Assembly (NCBI RefSeq): GCF_021026315.1
Contig: NZ_JAJNCX010000001.1
Coordinates: 248,001-312,000, forward strand
DNA from: Rhizobium sp. C4
GTDB lineage: Bacteria; Pseudomonadota; Alphaproteobacteria; Rhizobiales; Rhizobiaceae
Reading direction: 5' to 3'
Length of the DNA: 64,000 nt
This document shows positions 1-10,581 of the stretch, in pieces (position 1 is the first letter of the stretch; the number at the start of each line of letters is the position of its first letter). A program made the position numbers and the translations under genes. Below the pieces are notes generated by a model. It saw only the letters and a list, made by a program, of their open reading frames with translations, was not told where the DNA came from and did no database searches.

Positions 1-1493
1 TTTTCGGCAACGGGTTGCGGCGCAACCGGGTCCTTGCGGACGGAATGAAGCCAGTCCGGCATTTCGAAGGCGGGATCGGCGACGACCGGTGTTGCCACGG
101 CAGCAGTCTTTGCCGCGAAAGACGGGAGTTCAGGCTCGACGGAAATATAGGACGCGACATCGTCAGCGGGCGCGTCCTTCAAGGCATGTATCGCCGGCGC
201 GTCGTGCTCCAGAGCGTCATCAGCCTCGTAAGACGTCGAGGCCTCGTGCTGTGTCGTCACCTCGGCCGCTACAAGATCATCCTCGTTCAGATCGAACTCG
301 AACTCACCGAGAAGATCGGCCTCCGGCTCCGCGGACGCAGCAACCTCAACCTCTTCGGCTTCGTGAACGACTTCAGGCTCTGCAGGCGCGGCAGCAAGCT
401 CGTGCTTCGCCACGGCAGCAGCAACTGCGGAAACATCTTCAGCCGGAGGCAGCGTCTTTGGTGCAAGCGCTGCAGAGGAAAGCCAAGCCGGCGTTGTCGT
501 TTCAAGCGCCACCAGACGATCGTTCTTCCAGGCAGCAAACGGGGATGCCGGTTCGGCCGCAGCCTCGGGTGCGAGGTCGAGCGCACCGAGAGACTGTTCC
601 AGTTCCTCCTCCAGAGCCACACTCGCGGGCGCAGCATCCGCGACAGCCACATCCGCGGCGTCATCGTCGGAGAAATCGAAATCAGGGACAGGACCGGCGA
701 AAACCGGCTCATCGGCGAGCTCAGCCAACACATCGTCAAGCTCGATCTCCGGCACGGGACCGGCAAAGACGGCTTCATCGCCGAAATCGAAATCGGGAAC
801 CGGGCCGGCAAAGACAGGCTCTTCTTCGACGGCAACCGGCTCTTCGACCGATTCGGCCACAGGCGCGACTGCAGACTGGATAACCGCATCTTCCTCTTCG
901 AGGTCCCAGCCGGCGAGATCCGGTACGGGACCCGAGAACTCTACGGGTTCATCGGCAGCCTCGACGGAAGCGTCCGCACGGTCCAGAGACGGCGCGAATT
1001 CGATCTCGGCATCCGGTTCGGAGGCGAACACGACGGGCGGCTCCGGCTCGATCCGCGGGGCTTCAGCAACCGGTTCAGGCGCGGCAGCGGCGCGAACGAC
1101 CTGCGCGGGACGGGCGGCACGGAACATGCTGCCCGCATCCATCGGCGGCATCGTATCGTCGTCATCGTCGAGAGCTGCCGCCGGCGCCTGCACAGGCGCG
1201 GCCGGACGGGCAACAGGCTCGAAGCTCGGCTCAACCTTTCGGGCGGGCTCACGCGAAGCGGTTTCGCGCGGCCCTTCGTAAAGGGCAAACTCGCGCAGGA
1301 GCTCATCTTCGAGATCGGCCATGGCAGGGATGTTCGACGACTGCCCCCCGGCCGGAGGGATGAAGCCGGCCCCGACGGCGATCGGCGAACGCCGCTCCGT
1401 CTCCAGCGCCTTGGAAATCTCCGCGAGAGTATCGTTTCCTTCTACGTCCCCGCGAAAGATTGTCCGTTCACCGGCGCGTCTGTTATCTGCCAT
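1..1493 (-). CDS. Acidic repeat-containing protein, probable SPOR-domain cell-division protein (N-terminal part)
   Basis: The frame opens with ATG at 1493 (MADNRRAGERTIF...) and is still open at the window edge, so about 497 residues are visible and the C-terminus is missing. The visible part is acidic, rich in Ala/Pro/Glu, with no membrane helix read, and has four related copies of a motif like FAGPVPDFDF near residues 165-255. In Rhizobiales the gene just downstream of argS in the dgt-argS order usually encodes a SPOR-domain peptidoglycan-binding protein; that domain would be C-terminal and outside the window, so the name rests on context. It lies 59 bp after argS on the same strand and is probably co-transcribed with it. 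Confidence 0.7.
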   Translation of the reverse strand, partial: MADNRRAGERTIFRGDVEGNDTLAEISKALETERRSPIAVGAGFIPPAGGQSSNIPAMADLEDELLREFALYEGPRETASREPARKVEPSFEPVARPAAPVQAPAAALDDDDDTMPPMDAGSMFRAARPAQVVRAAAAPEPVAEAPRIEPEPPVVFASEPDAEIEFAPSLDRADASVEAADEPVEFSGPVPDLAGWDLEEEDAVIQSAVAPVAESVEEPVAVEEEPVFAGPVPDFDFGDEAVFAGPVPEIELDDVLAELADEPVFAGPVPDFDFSDDDAADVAVADAAPASVALEEELEQSLGALDLAPEAAAEPASPFAAWKNDRLVALETTTPAWLSSAALAPKTLPPAEDVSAVAAAVAKHELAAAPAEPEVVHEAEEVEVAASAEPEADLLGEFEFDLNEDDLVAAEVTTQHEASTSYEADDALEHDAPAIHALKDAPADDVASYISVEPELPSFAAKTAAVATPVVADPAFEMPDWLHSVRKDPVAPQPVAE

Positions 1494-1552
1494 ATTGTCC
1501 ACTCGCAAAAGCTTGCGTTACCTGCCAGGACATTATGGGCAAATGGCGACGG

Positions 1553-3313
1553 TCACCGCATCTCGTCTGGCGCAGCCGTCCCGGTAATCCCGAGTCCCGA
1601 CTTCAAAACGGATGCCACTGCCCTCACCAATCCCAGCCTGGCCACGGTCAATTCTCTGTTTTTATCGTTAACAAACCGTAAGCCGGTATTTTCCTTACCC
1701 TTATTCCAGTGTCCATGGAACACGCCCGCAAGGTCGTAGAGGTAGTAAGCAACGCGATGCGGCTCCTGCGACACCGCCGCAGCCTCGATAATCCGGGGGT
1801 ATTCGGCCAGCTTGGCGACAAGCTGCAACTCTGCCGGATCGTCTATCATTGACGCAATCTTGTCATCAAACGGAAGATTTGCAAGGTCAAGATCCGGATA
1901 GACTTCGTGCGCCTGACGATAAATTGATTCGCAGCGCGCATGCGCATACTGCACGTAAAAGACAGGATTGTCCTTGGAGTGCTCAGTAACTTTGGCGAAG
2001 TCGAAGTCGAGCGGTTCGGAATTCTTGCGATAGATCATCATGAAGCGAACCGGGTCGCGGCCGACTTCATCGACCACGTCGCGCAGCGTGACGAAATCGC
2101 CCGAACGCTTCGACATCTTCACCGGCTCGCCGTCACGGTAGAGCTTGACCAACTGGCAGAGCAGAACCGTCAGGTGAACGGCGCCACCGGACACCGCCTT
2201 GGCGACGGCTTCCAGACGCTTGACGTAGCCGCCATGGTCCTGGCCGAGAACATAGATCATGTCGTTGAAGCCACGATCGTACTTGTTCTTGAAATAGGCA
2301 ACGTCGGCGGCAAAGTAGGTGAAGCTGCCATCCGACTTCATCAGCGGACGGTCGATGTCGTCACCGACATCGGTCGAGCGGAACAGGGTCTGCTCGCGGT
2401 CTTCCCAGTCTTCCGGCACCTGGCCCTTCGGCGGCGGCAGCTTGCCCTTGTAGACATGGCCCTTGTAGGTCAGGTCGTTGATGGCCGAGAGGATCAGGTC
2501 GCCGTTGTCGGCGTGCAGCGTGCGCTCGGAGAAGAAGACGTCGTGATGGACGTTCAGCGCCGCCAGATCCTCGCGGATCATCACCATCATCGCGTCGATG
2601 GCCGCGTTCTTGACGATCGGCATCCACTGGTCTTCCGGCATGGCGCGAAGCTTCGTGCCGTATTGCTCCGCCAGAACCTTGCCGACGGGGACGAGATAGT
2701 CGCCCGGATAGAGGCCGGCCGGGATTTCGCCGACCTTGTCGCCCAGCGCCTCGCGGTAGCGGAGATACACCGACTTGGCGAGCACATCGATCTGCGAGCC
2801 GGCATCGTTGATGTAATATTCCTTGGTCACCTCATGGCCGGTGAAGGCGAGCAGGTTTGCCAGCGTGTCGCCCACGACGGCGCCACGGCAATGGCCGACA
2901 TGCATCGGGCCGGTCGGGTTGGCCGAGACATATTCGACATTGACCTTGCGGCCCTTGCCGAGATCCGAACGGCCGAAGCTTTCGCCGGCCGAAACCATCG
3001 CGTTCAGCAGCTTCTGCCAGTAGATGGGCGCAAGACGGATGTTGATGAAGCCGGGGCCAGCGACGCTGACGTCTGCGATATCGGGATCGGCCCGAAGCTT
3101 TTCGACGACGAAGTTTGCGAAGTCGCGCGGGTTGAGCCCGAGCGGCTTGCCGAGCAGCATGGCGACATTCGTCGACACGTCACCATGGGCCGGATCGCGC
3201 GGCGCCTCGACCGTGATGCGCGAGAGATCCGCGCCTGCGCCCTTTTCCTTGAAGACGTCGATGTCGTTCAGGACAGCTTTGATCTTGTTGGCAAAATCAT
3301 GAAAGATATTCAT
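1553..3313 (-). CDS. argS: Arginyl-tRNA synthetase
   Basis: Charges tRNA-Arg with arginine in the cytoplasm (class I aminoacyl-tRNA synthetase). The 586-residue protein has the N-terminal Arg-tRNA synthetase domain, the HIGH-type signature HVGH at residues 138-141 (in [13 protein letters not shown]), the KMSKR loop at about 399-403, and a C-terminal DALR-type anticodon-binding domain ending [11 protein letters not shown]. Length matches the family. An upstream in-frame codon would add 14 unconserved residues; MNIFHDF at 3313 is the natural start. It sits between dgt (upstream, 136 bp) and the SPOR-type gene, the usual rhizobial order. Confidence 0.97.
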   Translation of the reverse strand: MNIFHDFANKIKAVLNDIDVFKEKGAGADLSRITVEAPRDPAHGDVSTNVAMLLGKPLGLNPRDFANFVVEKLRADPDIADVSVAGPGFINIRLAPIYWQKLLNAMVSAGESFGRSDLGKGRKVNVEYVSANPTGPMHVGHCRGAVVGDTLANLLAFTGHEVTKEYYINDAGSQIDVLAKSVYLRYREALGDKVGEIPAGLYPGDYLVPVGKVLAEQYGTKLRAMPEDQWMPIVKNAAIDAMMVMIREDLAALNVHHDVFFSERTLHADNGDLILSAINDLTYKGHVYKGKLPPPKGQVPEDWEDREQTLFRSTDVGDDIDRPLMKSDGSFTYFAADVAYFKNKYDRGFNDMIYVLGQDHGGYVKRLEAVAKAVSGGAVHLTVLLCQLVKLYRDGEPVKMSKRSGDFVTLRDVVDEVGRDPVRFMMIYRKNSEPLDFDFAKVTEHSKDNPVFYVQYAHARCESIYRQAHEVYPDLDLANLPFDDKIASMIDDPAELQLVAKLAEYPRIIEAAAVSQEPHRVAYYLYDLAGVFHGHWNKGKENTGLRFVNDKNRELTVARLGLVRAVASVLKSGLGITGTAAPDEMR

Positions 3314-3449
3314 AGGTCTCGTTTCCCACGACCTGAAGCGTATCGCGATCTTCAAGAGCCGCGCCTGTGCTTCATTTCATTGCTATTTCGCAGATGTCAT
3401 CGCCAAGCCGCCGCAGATCTGTGCGCGGCTTAGCTCATTTCGGCGCTGC

Positions 3450-4667
3450 CTATCGCAAATCCGGAGTCTGGTCAAACAGCTGCCGGTGCGTCGCAATCGC
3501 ATAGGTGTCCGTCATGCCGGCCAGATAATCGCCCACCTGCCGGGCCTTGGCGGCTTCGGGCAGTTCGGAAATATGGTCGTACCAGTGGTGCTTTCGCATC
3601 AGCTTGGGGTCGTCCATGAAGGCCTTGTAGAGGTCGACCACGATGTCTGAGGCACCTTTTCGGATGCGCATGATTTCCGGGTGGCGATAGATGCGCTTGA
3701 AGAGCATGCCCTTGATCGCCTTGTCCGTCTCGCGCATCGCATCGGAGAACTCGATGACCATGCGGTCGGCATTGCGGATATCCTGCGCCGACTGCGGCTT
3801 GAGTTCGGCCAGCCGCTGCTGGGCGACAGATATGACGTCCTCGATCATCCGCGTGATCTGCCGTCGCATGATCTCATGGGTGAAGCGCGACGGGTCGAGC
3901 GCCGGATAAAGGCCCCTCACCTCGGCCATCAGGCCGGCGAGGAACGGAATTTCCTCCAGCATTTCGAAGGTGAGATAGCCGGAGCGCAGACCGTCGTCTA
4001 TGTCATGCGTATTGTAGGCGATGTCATCGGCAATGGCGGCGGCCTGGGCCTCAAGGCTGGCGAAGCTCGAAATCTCCAGATCATGCAGCGCGCAATAGTC
4101 GAGGATCGGCTGCGGGACCGGGCCACGCGTGCCGTTGCCTTGCTTGTCCATCAGCGGACCATTGTGCTTGACGAGGCCTTCCAGGCTTTCCCAGGTGAGG
4201 TTGATCCCGTCGAACTCGGCATAGCGGCGCTCGAGCTTGGTGACGAGACGAAGCGACTGGGCATTGTGGTCGAAGCCGCCATAGGGCTTGAGGCATTCGT
4301 CGAGCGCATCCTCGCCTGTGTGCCCAAACGGCGTGTGGCCGAAATCGTGGACCAGCGCCACGCCTTCCGCCAGATCCTCGTCCAACTTCATGGCACGCGC
4401 CAGCGCACGCGCAATCTGCGCGACCTCGATCGTGTGGGTCAGGCGCGTGCGGTAGTGATCGCCGTCATTGGCGATGAAGACCTGCGTCTTGTGCTTCAGG
4501 CGACGAAAGGCGGTCGTGTGGACGATGCGGTCGCGGTCGCGCTGGAAGTCGCTGCGCGTCGGGCTCGCCGTTTCGGGATAGAGCCGTCCGCGAGATGTCC
4601 AGGGGTCAGCCGCGTAGATGGCGCGCTCGCCATAGCCGAATCCAAGCCTGTTCCTGTCGAAAGTCAT
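3450..4667 (-). CDS. dgt: Deoxyguanosinetriphosphate triphosphohydrolase-like protein
   Basis: HD-domain dNTP triphosphohydrolase, predicted to split dGTP or other dNTPs into nucleoside and triphosphate. The 405-residue frame from [11 protein letters not shown] has the family pattern: [25 protein letters not shown], then the metal-binding [16 protein letters not shown] and a later [15 protein letters not shown]. The open frame extends 49 codons further upstream, but that part is not conserved-looking and runs towards erpA; ATG at 4667 gives the normal length. First gene of the leftward dgt-argS-SPOR run, divergent from erpA. Confidence 0.95.
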   Translation of the reverse strand: MTFDRNRLGFGYGERAIYAADPWTSRGRLYPETASPTRSDFQRDRDRIVHTTAFRRLKHKTQVFIANDGDHYRTRLTHTIEVAQIARALARAMKLDEDLAEGVALVHDFGHTPFGHTGEDALDECLKPYGGFDHNAQSLRLVTKLERRYAEFDGINLTWESLEGLVKHNGPLMDKQGNGTRGPVPQPILDYCALHDLEISSFASLEAQAAAIADDIAYNTHDIDDGLRSGYLTFEMLEEIPFLAGLMAEVRGLYPALDPSRFTHEIMRRQITRMIEDVISVAQQRLAELKPQSAQDIRNADRMVIEFSDAMRETDKAIKGMLFKRIYRHPEIMRIRKGASDIVVDLYKAFMDDPKLMRKHHWYDHISELPEAAKARQVGDYLAGMTDTYAIATHRQLFDQTPDLR

Positions 4668-4870
4668 TTTCGCTCTGCAACTGTTCAATCTCTGGCCTAC
4701 ATAGCCGCACCAGACCTCTCTTGAAAGAAGTTCACGCCGAATTTGCGGGAGCCGCGGCGAAAAACTTGACCGAACGCACAGGAAGAGATTGATCGGGATC
4801 GAAATTGCCCCCATTTTATGCGGGATTCCACGTAACCGCCGGACCTTGAACCCGGCCGGAGGATGAAGAC

Positions 4871-5203
4871 ATGACTGATGTGAACGTAACCATGACCGAA
4901 AGCGCGGCCAAGCGAATCGCTAAGATCCTCGCCGCAGAAGCCGACAAGAACGCGCTGCGCATCTCCGTCGAGGGCGGCGGCTGTTCCGGTTTTTCCTATA
5001 AATTCGACCTGACCGGCGACAGGCAGGACGACGATATCGTCATCGAGCGCGACAATGCGCGCGTGCTGATCGACCAGATGTCGCTTGTCTATATGGAAGG
5101 TTCGGAGATCGATTTTGTCGATAATCTGCTGGGCCAGTCCTTCCAGATCAAGAACCCCAATGCGGTGGCAAGCTGCGGCTGCGGCACCAGCTTCGCCATC
5201 TGA
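4871..5203 (+). CDS. erpA: Iron-sulfur cluster insertion protein ErpA (HesB/IscA family)
   Basis: A-type carrier that delivers Fe-S clusters to target enzymes. The 110-residue protein carries the three conserved cysteines of the family: Cys38 in GGGCSGFSY and Cys102/Cys104 in the C-terminal CGCGTSF motif. A purine-rich GGAGGATGAAGAC precedes the ATG. It is divergent from dgt and 35 bp upstream of xthA on the same strand. IscA and ErpA are hard to tell apart by sequence alone; the position beside dgt favours the usual rhizobial ErpA name. Confidence 0.9.
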   Translation: MTDVNVTMTESAAKRIAKILAAEADKNALRISVEGGGCSGFSYKFDLTGDRQDDDIVIERDNARVLIDQMSLVYMEGSEIDFVDNLLGQSFQIKNPNAVASCGCGTSFAI

Positions 5204-5238
5204 TATCCTGACTTCACAACTTGCATAAAGCGGACGCC

Positions 5239-6024
5239 ATGAAGATCGTGACCTGGAACATCAACGGCGTCCGCGCCCGTATTGAAAATCTCTGCACCTG
5301 GCTGAAGGAAAGCGATCCCGACATCGTCTGCCTTCAGGAAATCAAGTCGGTGGACGAGAACTTCCCCCGCCTCGAGATCGAGGCGCTCGGCTATCATGTC
5401 GAGACGCATGGGCAGAAGGGTTTCAACGGCGTTGCCATCCTCTCCAAGGTTTCGCCGGACGAGGTGACGCGCGGTCTTCCGGGCGATGATGCTGACGAAC
5501 AGTCGCGCTTCATGGAAGCGGTGTTCTCGACCGAGAAGGGTGCGCTGCGCGTCTGCTCGATCTACCTGCCGAACGGCAATCCGCCGGACGATCCGGTCAA
5601 GTATCCCTACAAGCTCGCCTGGATGGCGCGTCTGGAAGACTTCGCCAAGTCGCGCCTCGCGCTGGAGGAGCCGCTGGTTCTGGCCGGCGACTACAACGTT
5701 ATCCCCGAGCCGCATGATTGCCACGACCCGGCCGTCTGGGCGGGCGACGCGCTCTTCCTGCCGAAGACACGACAGGCCTTCCGCCGTCTTGAAAATCTCG
5801 GGTTTACAGACAGCCTGCGCGCCTCAAGCGACGGCGTGCCGGTCTATACGTTCTGGGACTACCAGGCCGGTGCATGGCAGAAGAACAACGGTATCCGCAT
5901 CGACCATCTGATGCTTTCGCCGGAAGCCGCCAACCGCTTGCAATCCGTCGCGGTCGAAAAGCACGTCCGCGCCTGGGAAAAGCCGTCCGACCACGTTCCG
6001 GTCGCGGGCTATTTCGACTTCTGA
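5239..6024 (+). CDS. xthA: Exodeoxyribonuclease III
   Basis: AP endonuclease / 3'-5' exonuclease of base-excision repair, 261 residues. All family motifs are readable: KIVTWNINGVRAR at the N-terminus, CLQEIK (metal-binding Glu), LPNGNP, GDYNVIPEPHD (Asp-x-Asn), YTFWDYQ, IDHLMLSPE and the catalytic SDHVPV near the C-terminus. An in-frame ATG lies 18 bp upstream, but MKIVTWN is the conserved N-terminus. It probably shares a transcript with erpA and converges on cckA with only 18 bp between stops. Confidence 0.96.
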   Translation: MKIVTWNINGVRARIENLCTWLKESDPDIVCLQEIKSVDENFPRLEIEALGYHVETHGQKGFNGVAILSKVSPDEVTRGLPGDDADEQSRFMEAVFSTEKGALRVCSIYLPNGNPPDDPVKYPYKLAWMARLEDFAKSRLALEEPLVLAGDYNVIPEPHDCHDPAVWAGDALFLPKTRQAFRRLENLGFTDSLRASSDGVPVYTFWDYQAGAWQKNNGIRIDHLMLSPEAANRLQSVAVEKHVRAWEKPSDHVPVAGYFDF

Positions 6025-6040
6025 GGCGATATCGCCTCAG
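6021..6040. terminator. Perfect 20-bp palindrome between xthA and cckA stops
   Basis: CTGAGGCGATATCGCCTCAG is fully self-complementary and includes the xthA stop codon. It fills the gap between two convergent genes, so a bidirectional transcript-end hairpin is the likely role. No T-tract follows on either strand, so it is not a canonical intrinsic terminator. Confidence 0.4.
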
Positions 6041-6042
6041 TC

Positions 6043-8664
6043 TCAGCCATCCAGCATTTCACGCACGGCCTGCGCCAGCTGCTTGAGCGAGAAGGGCTTG
6101 GGCAGGAAGCCGAACTTGGCGTCCTGCGGCAGGTTGCGGGCGAAGGCATCTTCGGCATAGCCGGAGACGAAGATGAACTTCATGTCCGGATATTTCTTGC
6201 GCAGCTCCCTGAGCAGCGACGGCCCATCCATTTCCGGCATGACGACGTCGGAGACGACGATATCGACCTTGCCGTCGAGTTCTTCCATGATGTCGAGCGC
6301 TTCGACGCCCGAGCCCGCCTCATGCACGGTGTAGCCGCGCGTCTCCAGCATGCGCTTGCCGCCGCGGCGGACTGCTTCCTCGTCCTCGACCAGAAGAACG
6401 ACCGCCGAATTGCCGGTCAGGTCCATCTCCTGCTCGTTGGCGGACGCGCCGAGTACCTTGTGCTCAGGTGTTGCCGGGCTGCCATCGGCCTGCGTGGCAT
6501 TGGCAGAGCCCGCCGGCTGCGCCGTGATCTCCTGAATGTGGCGCGGCAGGAAGAGCCGGAACTTCGTTCCCTTGCCGACTTCCGATTCCGGATAGATATA
6601 GCCGCCGGACTGCCGAATGATGCCGTAGACCATGGCCAAGCCAAGACCCGTGCCCTTGCCCACTTCCTTGGTCGTGAAGAAGGGCTCGAAGATCTTGTCC
6701 ATGATTTCGGGCGCGATACCCGTGCCGGTATCCTCGACTTCGACCATGACGAAATCTTCCGCCGGCATGCCGAGCAGGTTCATCGCCGGCACGTCCGAGC
6801 CGTTGATATTGCGGGTGCGGATGGTGATCGTCCCGCCATTCGGCATGGCGTCGCGGGCGTTCACACAGAGATTGATCAGCACCTGCTCGAACTGCGACAG
6901 GTCCGTCTTCACCGGCCAGAGATCGCGGCCATAGTCGATTTCGAGCTTGACGTTGGACGACGTCAGGCGATCGACCAGCATGCGCAGGTCTCCGACCACA
7001 TCCGTCAGGTTCAGCACCGTCGGACGCATGGTCTGCTTGCGCGAGAAGGCCAGCAGCTGACGGACCAGCACGGCGGCGCGGTTGGCGTTGCGCTTGATTT
7101 CCATCAGGTCGGCGAAGCTTGCATCCGCCTGACGCGCCTGGAGAAGGAGATGGTCGGCAGAGAGCAGGATCGCGGTCAGCACGTTGTTGAAGTCATGCGC
7201 GATGCCGCCGGCGAGCGTGCCGACCGCGTTCATCTTCTGCGTCTGCGCCATCTGCTGTTCGAGTTCCTTCTGCGCCGTGTTTTCCACGGCGTAGACGATG
7301 GCAGCCTCTTCCGGGGCCTCATCGCTCTGGTCGATGACGGCATTCACATAGAAACGGAAATGACGGCCTTCCTGGACCGGATGGCGCGAATCGAACGGTG
7401 CGATATTGCCCTGCCGGTCGCGGGCGGCGGCCAGCGCATCCGCCAGCATCTCGCGATCGCCTTCATGGACGATGCGCTCCAGCGGCGCCCCCTTCTCGAC
7501 CTCGTCGCGGGAGACGATGTCGGAGAAGAGCGTCATGAAGGGCGCGTTGGTGCGCAGGATCTTGCCTGATCCATCGACCGAGGCGATGGCCATCGGCGTG
7601 TTGTTGAAGAAGCGGTTAAAGCGCGCAGACGCGGCAGAGCCCGCCTGCTGGCTGTCGCCGAGGCCCGTGCGCTCAAGCACGATCGTCCGGCTGTCGCCAG
7701 GCGCGCCATCGGTCGTGGCGGAGACGCGATGCACGAGACGGACAGGCAGGCCCTGACCGTTGATCTTGCGCATGTCGAGATCGATCGTCTCGGTCCGTTC
7801 CCGGCCGGGCTCGGCCTGGATGGACTGGAGGAGCGCCAGCCCCTGCCCGGCCAGCAATTGCGACAAGCTCAGGCTTCCGGGCTGGAAGGTGGTGAGATCC
7901 ACCCCAAGCCAGCCGGCCAGTGTGGCATTGATGTAGAAGATTTCGCCGCGCCGTCCTGCGGAGAGGAAGCCGGCCGGTGCGTGGTCGAGATAGTCGATCG
8001 CGTTCTGCAGTTCGCGGAAGAAGCGTTCCTGCTTCTCGCGTTCGGCCGTGATGTCGCTGATCTGCCAGATGTAGAGAGGCTGCTTTTCGCCATCGACCAC
8101 CGGCAGCAGGCGGGCCTTCAAGCGGTACCAGTGGGCTTCGGACTTTGCCGAGGCCGCCAGGCCGAGCGGCTTGCGCAGACGAAACTCCTCGAAACCCGCC
8201 TTGCCTTCGCGGAGCGAGTTGGCCAGCCGAAACAGCGCCTGGTTGGAATCGGGATCGCGCGAAAGCAGCGCTTCGAGTGTCTGTGTCGAGGCAATCGCAC
8301 GCGCCCCCGTCAGCTCGCCATAGGCGCGGTTGGCGTAGATCACCCTGCCCTTGCGGTCGGTGACGATCGCGCCATCGGGATGGGAATCGAGGAATGCGTT
8401 GGCATAGGCCTCGGTGCGCGGCGCCGGCATCACCTCGATGAAACCGATCAGCGCGGAGACCAGAAAGAAGATCCCGCACATGGCCAGAACGCCCAGAATG
8501 CCGAGCACGATCTCGTTTTCCAGCTGGTCCTTGAACACGACAAAGGCAAGCGCCGACAGTGTCAGCGCAGCTGCAAGCACGACGATGCGCAGCCAGGCAC
8601 CCGCGCCCGCGGGTCTGTTCACGATCGGCGGATTGTAATCGTCCGCCTGCTTGAATTGCGTCAT
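6043..8664 (-). CDS. cckA: Cell-cycle hybrid histidine kinase CckA
   Basis: Hybrid kinase that in alphaproteobacteria feeds phosphate through ChpT to CtrA and CpdR, controlling the cell cycle. In 873 residues: two membrane helices (about 26-45 and 54-78), PAS-like regions (about 85-210, 220-330 and 345-465), a HisKA domain with the phospho-accepting His490 in [11 protein letters not shown], a HATPase domain ([32 protein letters not shown]), and a C-terminal receiver ([13 protein letters not shown] ... [11 protein letters not shown] ... PKPFS). ATG at 8664, five bases after an AGAGG box, is preferred to the TTG immediately before it. FliO-like and Hpt genes follow on the other side. Confidence 0.95.
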   Translation of the reverse strand: MTQFKQADDYNPPIVNRPAGAGAWLRIVVLAAALTLSALAFVVFKDQLENEIVLGILGVLAMCGIFFLVSALIGFIEVMPAPRTEAYANAFLDSHPDGAIVTDRKGRVIYANRAYGELTGARAIASTQTLEALLSRDPDSNQALFRLANSLREGKAGFEEFRLRKPLGLAASAKSEAHWYRLKARLLPVVDGEKQPLYIWQISDITAEREKQERFFRELQNAIDYLDHAPAGFLSAGRRGEIFYINATLAGWLGVDLTTFQPGSLSLSQLLAGQGLALLQSIQAEPGRERTETIDLDMRKINGQGLPVRLVHRVSATTDGAPGDSRTIVLERTGLGDSQQAGSAASARFNRFFNNTPMAIASVDGSGKILRTNAPFMTLFSDIVSRDEVEKGAPLERIVHEGDREMLADALAAARDRQGNIAPFDSRHPVQEGRHFRFYVNAVIDQSDEAPEEAAIVYAVENTAQKELEQQMAQTQKMNAVGTLAGGIAHDFNNVLTAILLSADHLLLQARQADASFADLMEIKRNANRAAVLVRQLLAFSRKQTMRPTVLNLTDVVGDLRMLVDRLTSSNVKLEIDYGRDLWPVKTDLSQFEQVLINLCVNARDAMPNGGTITIRTRNINGSDVPAMNLLGMPAEDFVMVEVEDTGTGIAPEIMDKIFEPFFTTKEVGKGTGLGLAMVYGIIRQSGGYIYPESEVGKGTKFRLFLPRHIQEITAQPAGSANATQADGSPATPEHKVLGASANEQEMDLTGNSAVVLLVEDEEAVRRGGKRMLETRGYTVHEAGSGVEALDIMEELDGKVDIVVSDVVMPEMDGPSLLRELRKKYPDMKFIFVSGYAEDAFARNLPQDAKFGFLPKPFSLKQLAQAVREMLDG

Positions 8665-9103
8665 CAATGCCTCTTTGTCTGCGCCGCGTTCACCTGTCTC
8701 AGGTCAACATCAGAAGGAATCAATGCGGAGCCGGTTCCAATTCACTAGTATTGCCGCCCAAGTTCAAGACCGCTTGCGAAAACACCGCGGCGCTTTTCGT
8801 GGCCGGGTGCCAGTTCTCCACCGCTCTTTTTGGGACGGGCGCTTGCTTTTAAAACAAAAGCTTTTCAAATTGTTTTAGCGCAGGATTCGACGGAGTTGGA
8901 GGTCTTGTGTAGTCTCGTGCAGGCGGCGGCACGCATCGTTACGTTTCAACTGAAATGGATGGCGACACGTTTGCACGATCGGCGGGGTCAGCCGGCAATC
9001 CTTGCCGGTTTTTTCGGGGTATTGAGTATCGTGTCGCCTTACGGGCCTTTCGCGCCGTCAACGACATGAGTCCCATTGGCGTGCGGTTAGGGGTTGGGGA
9101 CAA
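8665..9103. other. Intergenic region between divergent cckA and FliO-like gene
   Basis: No convincing gene is seen. It holds a short hairpin-forming AT-rich stretch (CTTTTAAAACAAAAG, about 8848-8862) and, further right, an intrinsic-terminator-like hairpin at 8991-9014 described separately. No clear -35/-10 pair was found; promoters for both divergent genes must lie here. Confidence 0.5.
8991..9014 (+). terminator. Intrinsic-terminator-like hairpin upstream of the FliO-like gene
   Basis: CCGGCAA, loop TCC, TTGCCGG, followed at once by TTTTTT (8992-9014). It reads on the plus strand about 90 bp before the next start codon, where no upstream plus-strand gene ends. It could end a small unannotated transcript starting in 8700-8950 or attenuate the FliO-like gene. 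Confidence 0.5.
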
Positions 9104-10123
9104 ATGGACTTCTTGAACGGGCAGACGGCGACGAATTTCGTCATAGCGGTCGCGGTGGTTGGCTTCGCGCTGATCGCCTATGCGGGCGTGCTGAAATATC
9201 TGCGTGAGCGGCCCGTATCTCCGTTGATGGCAATCACCGGTCGTGAACGCGCCAAGCGCCTTTCGGTGATCGACGCCGCCGTGGTCGATGCCCGCCGACG
9301 CGTCGTGCTGATCCGCCGCGACAATGTCGAACATCTCGTGCTGATCGGTGGCCCGACCGATGTGGTCATCGAAAGCCGTATCGGACTGGAAGAGACAACG
9401 GCTGCCAGCGCCGCTGCCGCAGCGACCGCCGCCCTGCAGCGCCGTGCCGAACCGACGGAGGTTGCTGCCGAAGCGCCCCAACGTCAGGCACAGCAGCGCC
9501 AGGCACCGCAGCGTCAGGCGCAGCCCGCCAGACCTCAGCCGGTCGCGGCCCCCGCCAACAACTGGGATCAGGAACAGCCGTCCGAGGATGTCGAAGACGA
9601 CACCTACAATTACGGCCCCAACGCCGCCTTCGATGCAAAGGATTACCCGCCGCAGCCGCAGGTGCAGGGCTACCGCCAGGAGCCCGCAGCACCTGCCCCG
9701 GCACAAGACGCAGGCAAGCAGTCTGCAGCGGCAGTTGCCGAAGCCAATGCCGAATCGATCATCGAAATGCTGCGCTCGCGCATCCTCAACGATGCGGCAA
9801 CCACCGCCTCCATGCAGGCCGCCCGGCAGGCCGACGCTTCGCGTCGCCAGGTTTCCACTTTCGAGCGCCTGCTGAGCGAGCGCATGCAGGCAAACGACCG
9901 CCAGGCCGCCTCCACGCCGCGCTCGGCCCAGAGGACACCTGTTCAGCCGATGCCGGGAGTTGGTCCGGCGACCGCACGCGCTTCGGCCGCTGCCGCACAG
10001 CAATTGCCTGTCGCCCGCGAGATTGCGCCTGAAAAGCCGCGCAGCGAAGTGGCGCTTGAGATGGAAGTGGCGCGCATTCTGGAAGAGCTGCAGACCCGGC
10101 GCAAGCAGAAGCAGAACCCCTAA
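9104..10123 (+). CDS. FliO-like membrane protein
   Basis: 339 residues with one N-terminal membrane helix (about 12-31) followed by the FliO-type cytoplasmic domain, recognisable from RLSVIDAAVVDARRRVVLIRRDNVEHLVLIGGPTDVVIE (about 52-92). A long low-complexity Ala/Gln/Pro region (about 105-215) and a helical C-terminus (EVALEMEVARILEELQTRRKQK) follow. FliO helps assemble the flagellar type III export gate, but rhizobial proteins of this kind lie outside the main flagellar cluster, next to cckA as here, so a flagellar role is inferred from the domain only. Confidence 0.75.
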   Translation: MDFLNGQTATNFVIAVAVVGFALIAYAGVLKYLRERPVSPLMAITGRERAKRLSVIDAAVVDARRRVVLIRRDNVEHLVLIGGPTDVVIESRIGLEETTAASAAAAATAALQRRAEPTEVAAEAPQRQAQQRQAPQRQAQPARPQPVAAPANNWDQEQPSEDVEDDTYNYGPNAAFDAKDYPPQPQVQGYRQEPAAPAPAQDAGKQSAAAVAEANAESIIEMLRSRILNDAATTASMQAARQADASRRQVSTFERLLSERMQANDRQAASTPRSAQRTPVQPMPGVGPATARASAAAAQQLPVAREIAPEKPRSEVALEMEVARILEELQTRRKQKQNP

Positions 10124-10147
10124 CTTCGCATCCGGAGCAGACATTCA

Positions 10148-10182
10148 AAAAGGGCGCGTCGCCATGGCAACGCGCCCTTTCT
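10148..10182 (+). terminator. Bidirectional intrinsic terminator
   Basis: AAAGGGCGCGT at 10149-10159 pairs with ACGCGCCCTTT at 10170-10180 around a 10-base loop, with A-rich and T-rich flanks. It lies between the stops of the FliO-like gene and the convergent Hpt gene and can serve both. Confidence 0.8.
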
Positions 10183-10212
10183 CATATTCGGTGTTCCGTC
10201 GCGGCTTGAGGC

Positions 10213-10581
10213 TCAGCGGCAGAGACGGTTGATGAAGTTCTCGGTCTCGGCGACAGCGGCCGTCATCTTGGCCATGTGCGCGGCGTCAAGGGCGCCGGCT
10301 TCCATTTCTTCGGCGAACTTCGAAAGCGGGAAAGCGCCGACAGCCTGGGCAGCGCCCTTGAGGCGATGCGCGGTGGCAATCCTGCCATCCTGGTCGGCGA
10401 CGGAGAGTTCCGCGAGGCACTGGCGGGCCTGACGGGCGAAAATCTTGAGGACCTCCAGTTCAACCGTCCGGTCGCCCATGGTCTGGCGTGCGAGGTGAAC
10501 GAGATCGATCGGTTTGGAAGCGGACGGGCCATAGCCCTGCGGCGCTTCAGGGGCGGCGAACGCGATGTTGTAGGATGCCAT
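10213..10581 (-). CDS. Histidine phosphotransfer (Hpt) domain protein
   Basis: Small stand-alone Hpt protein of 122 residues, expected to shuttle phosphate between a hybrid kinase and response regulators. The phospho-accepting His72 lies in TAHRLKGAAQAVGA, the standard Hpt helix. The start at MASYNIAF has a good ribosome site (AAGGAAAACAGG just upstream); the longer upstream open frame crosses the promoter region. It is not ChpT, which is a larger dimeric pseudo-kinase. Its closeness to cckA, with one gene between, hints at a link to the same signalling network. Confidence 0.85.
   Translation of the reverse strand: MASYNIAFAAPEAPQGYGPSASKPIDLVHLARQTMGDRTVELEVLKIFARQARQCLAELSVADQDGRIATAHRLKGAAQAVGAFPLSKFAEEMEAGALDAAHMAKMTAAVAETENFINRLCR

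Noticed and set aside
15-1739. Long plus-strand open frame of 574 codons
   Set aside because: It is Arg-rich antisense reading of the acidic repeat protein and the argS 3' end, with no domain; the minus-strand frame has natural composition.
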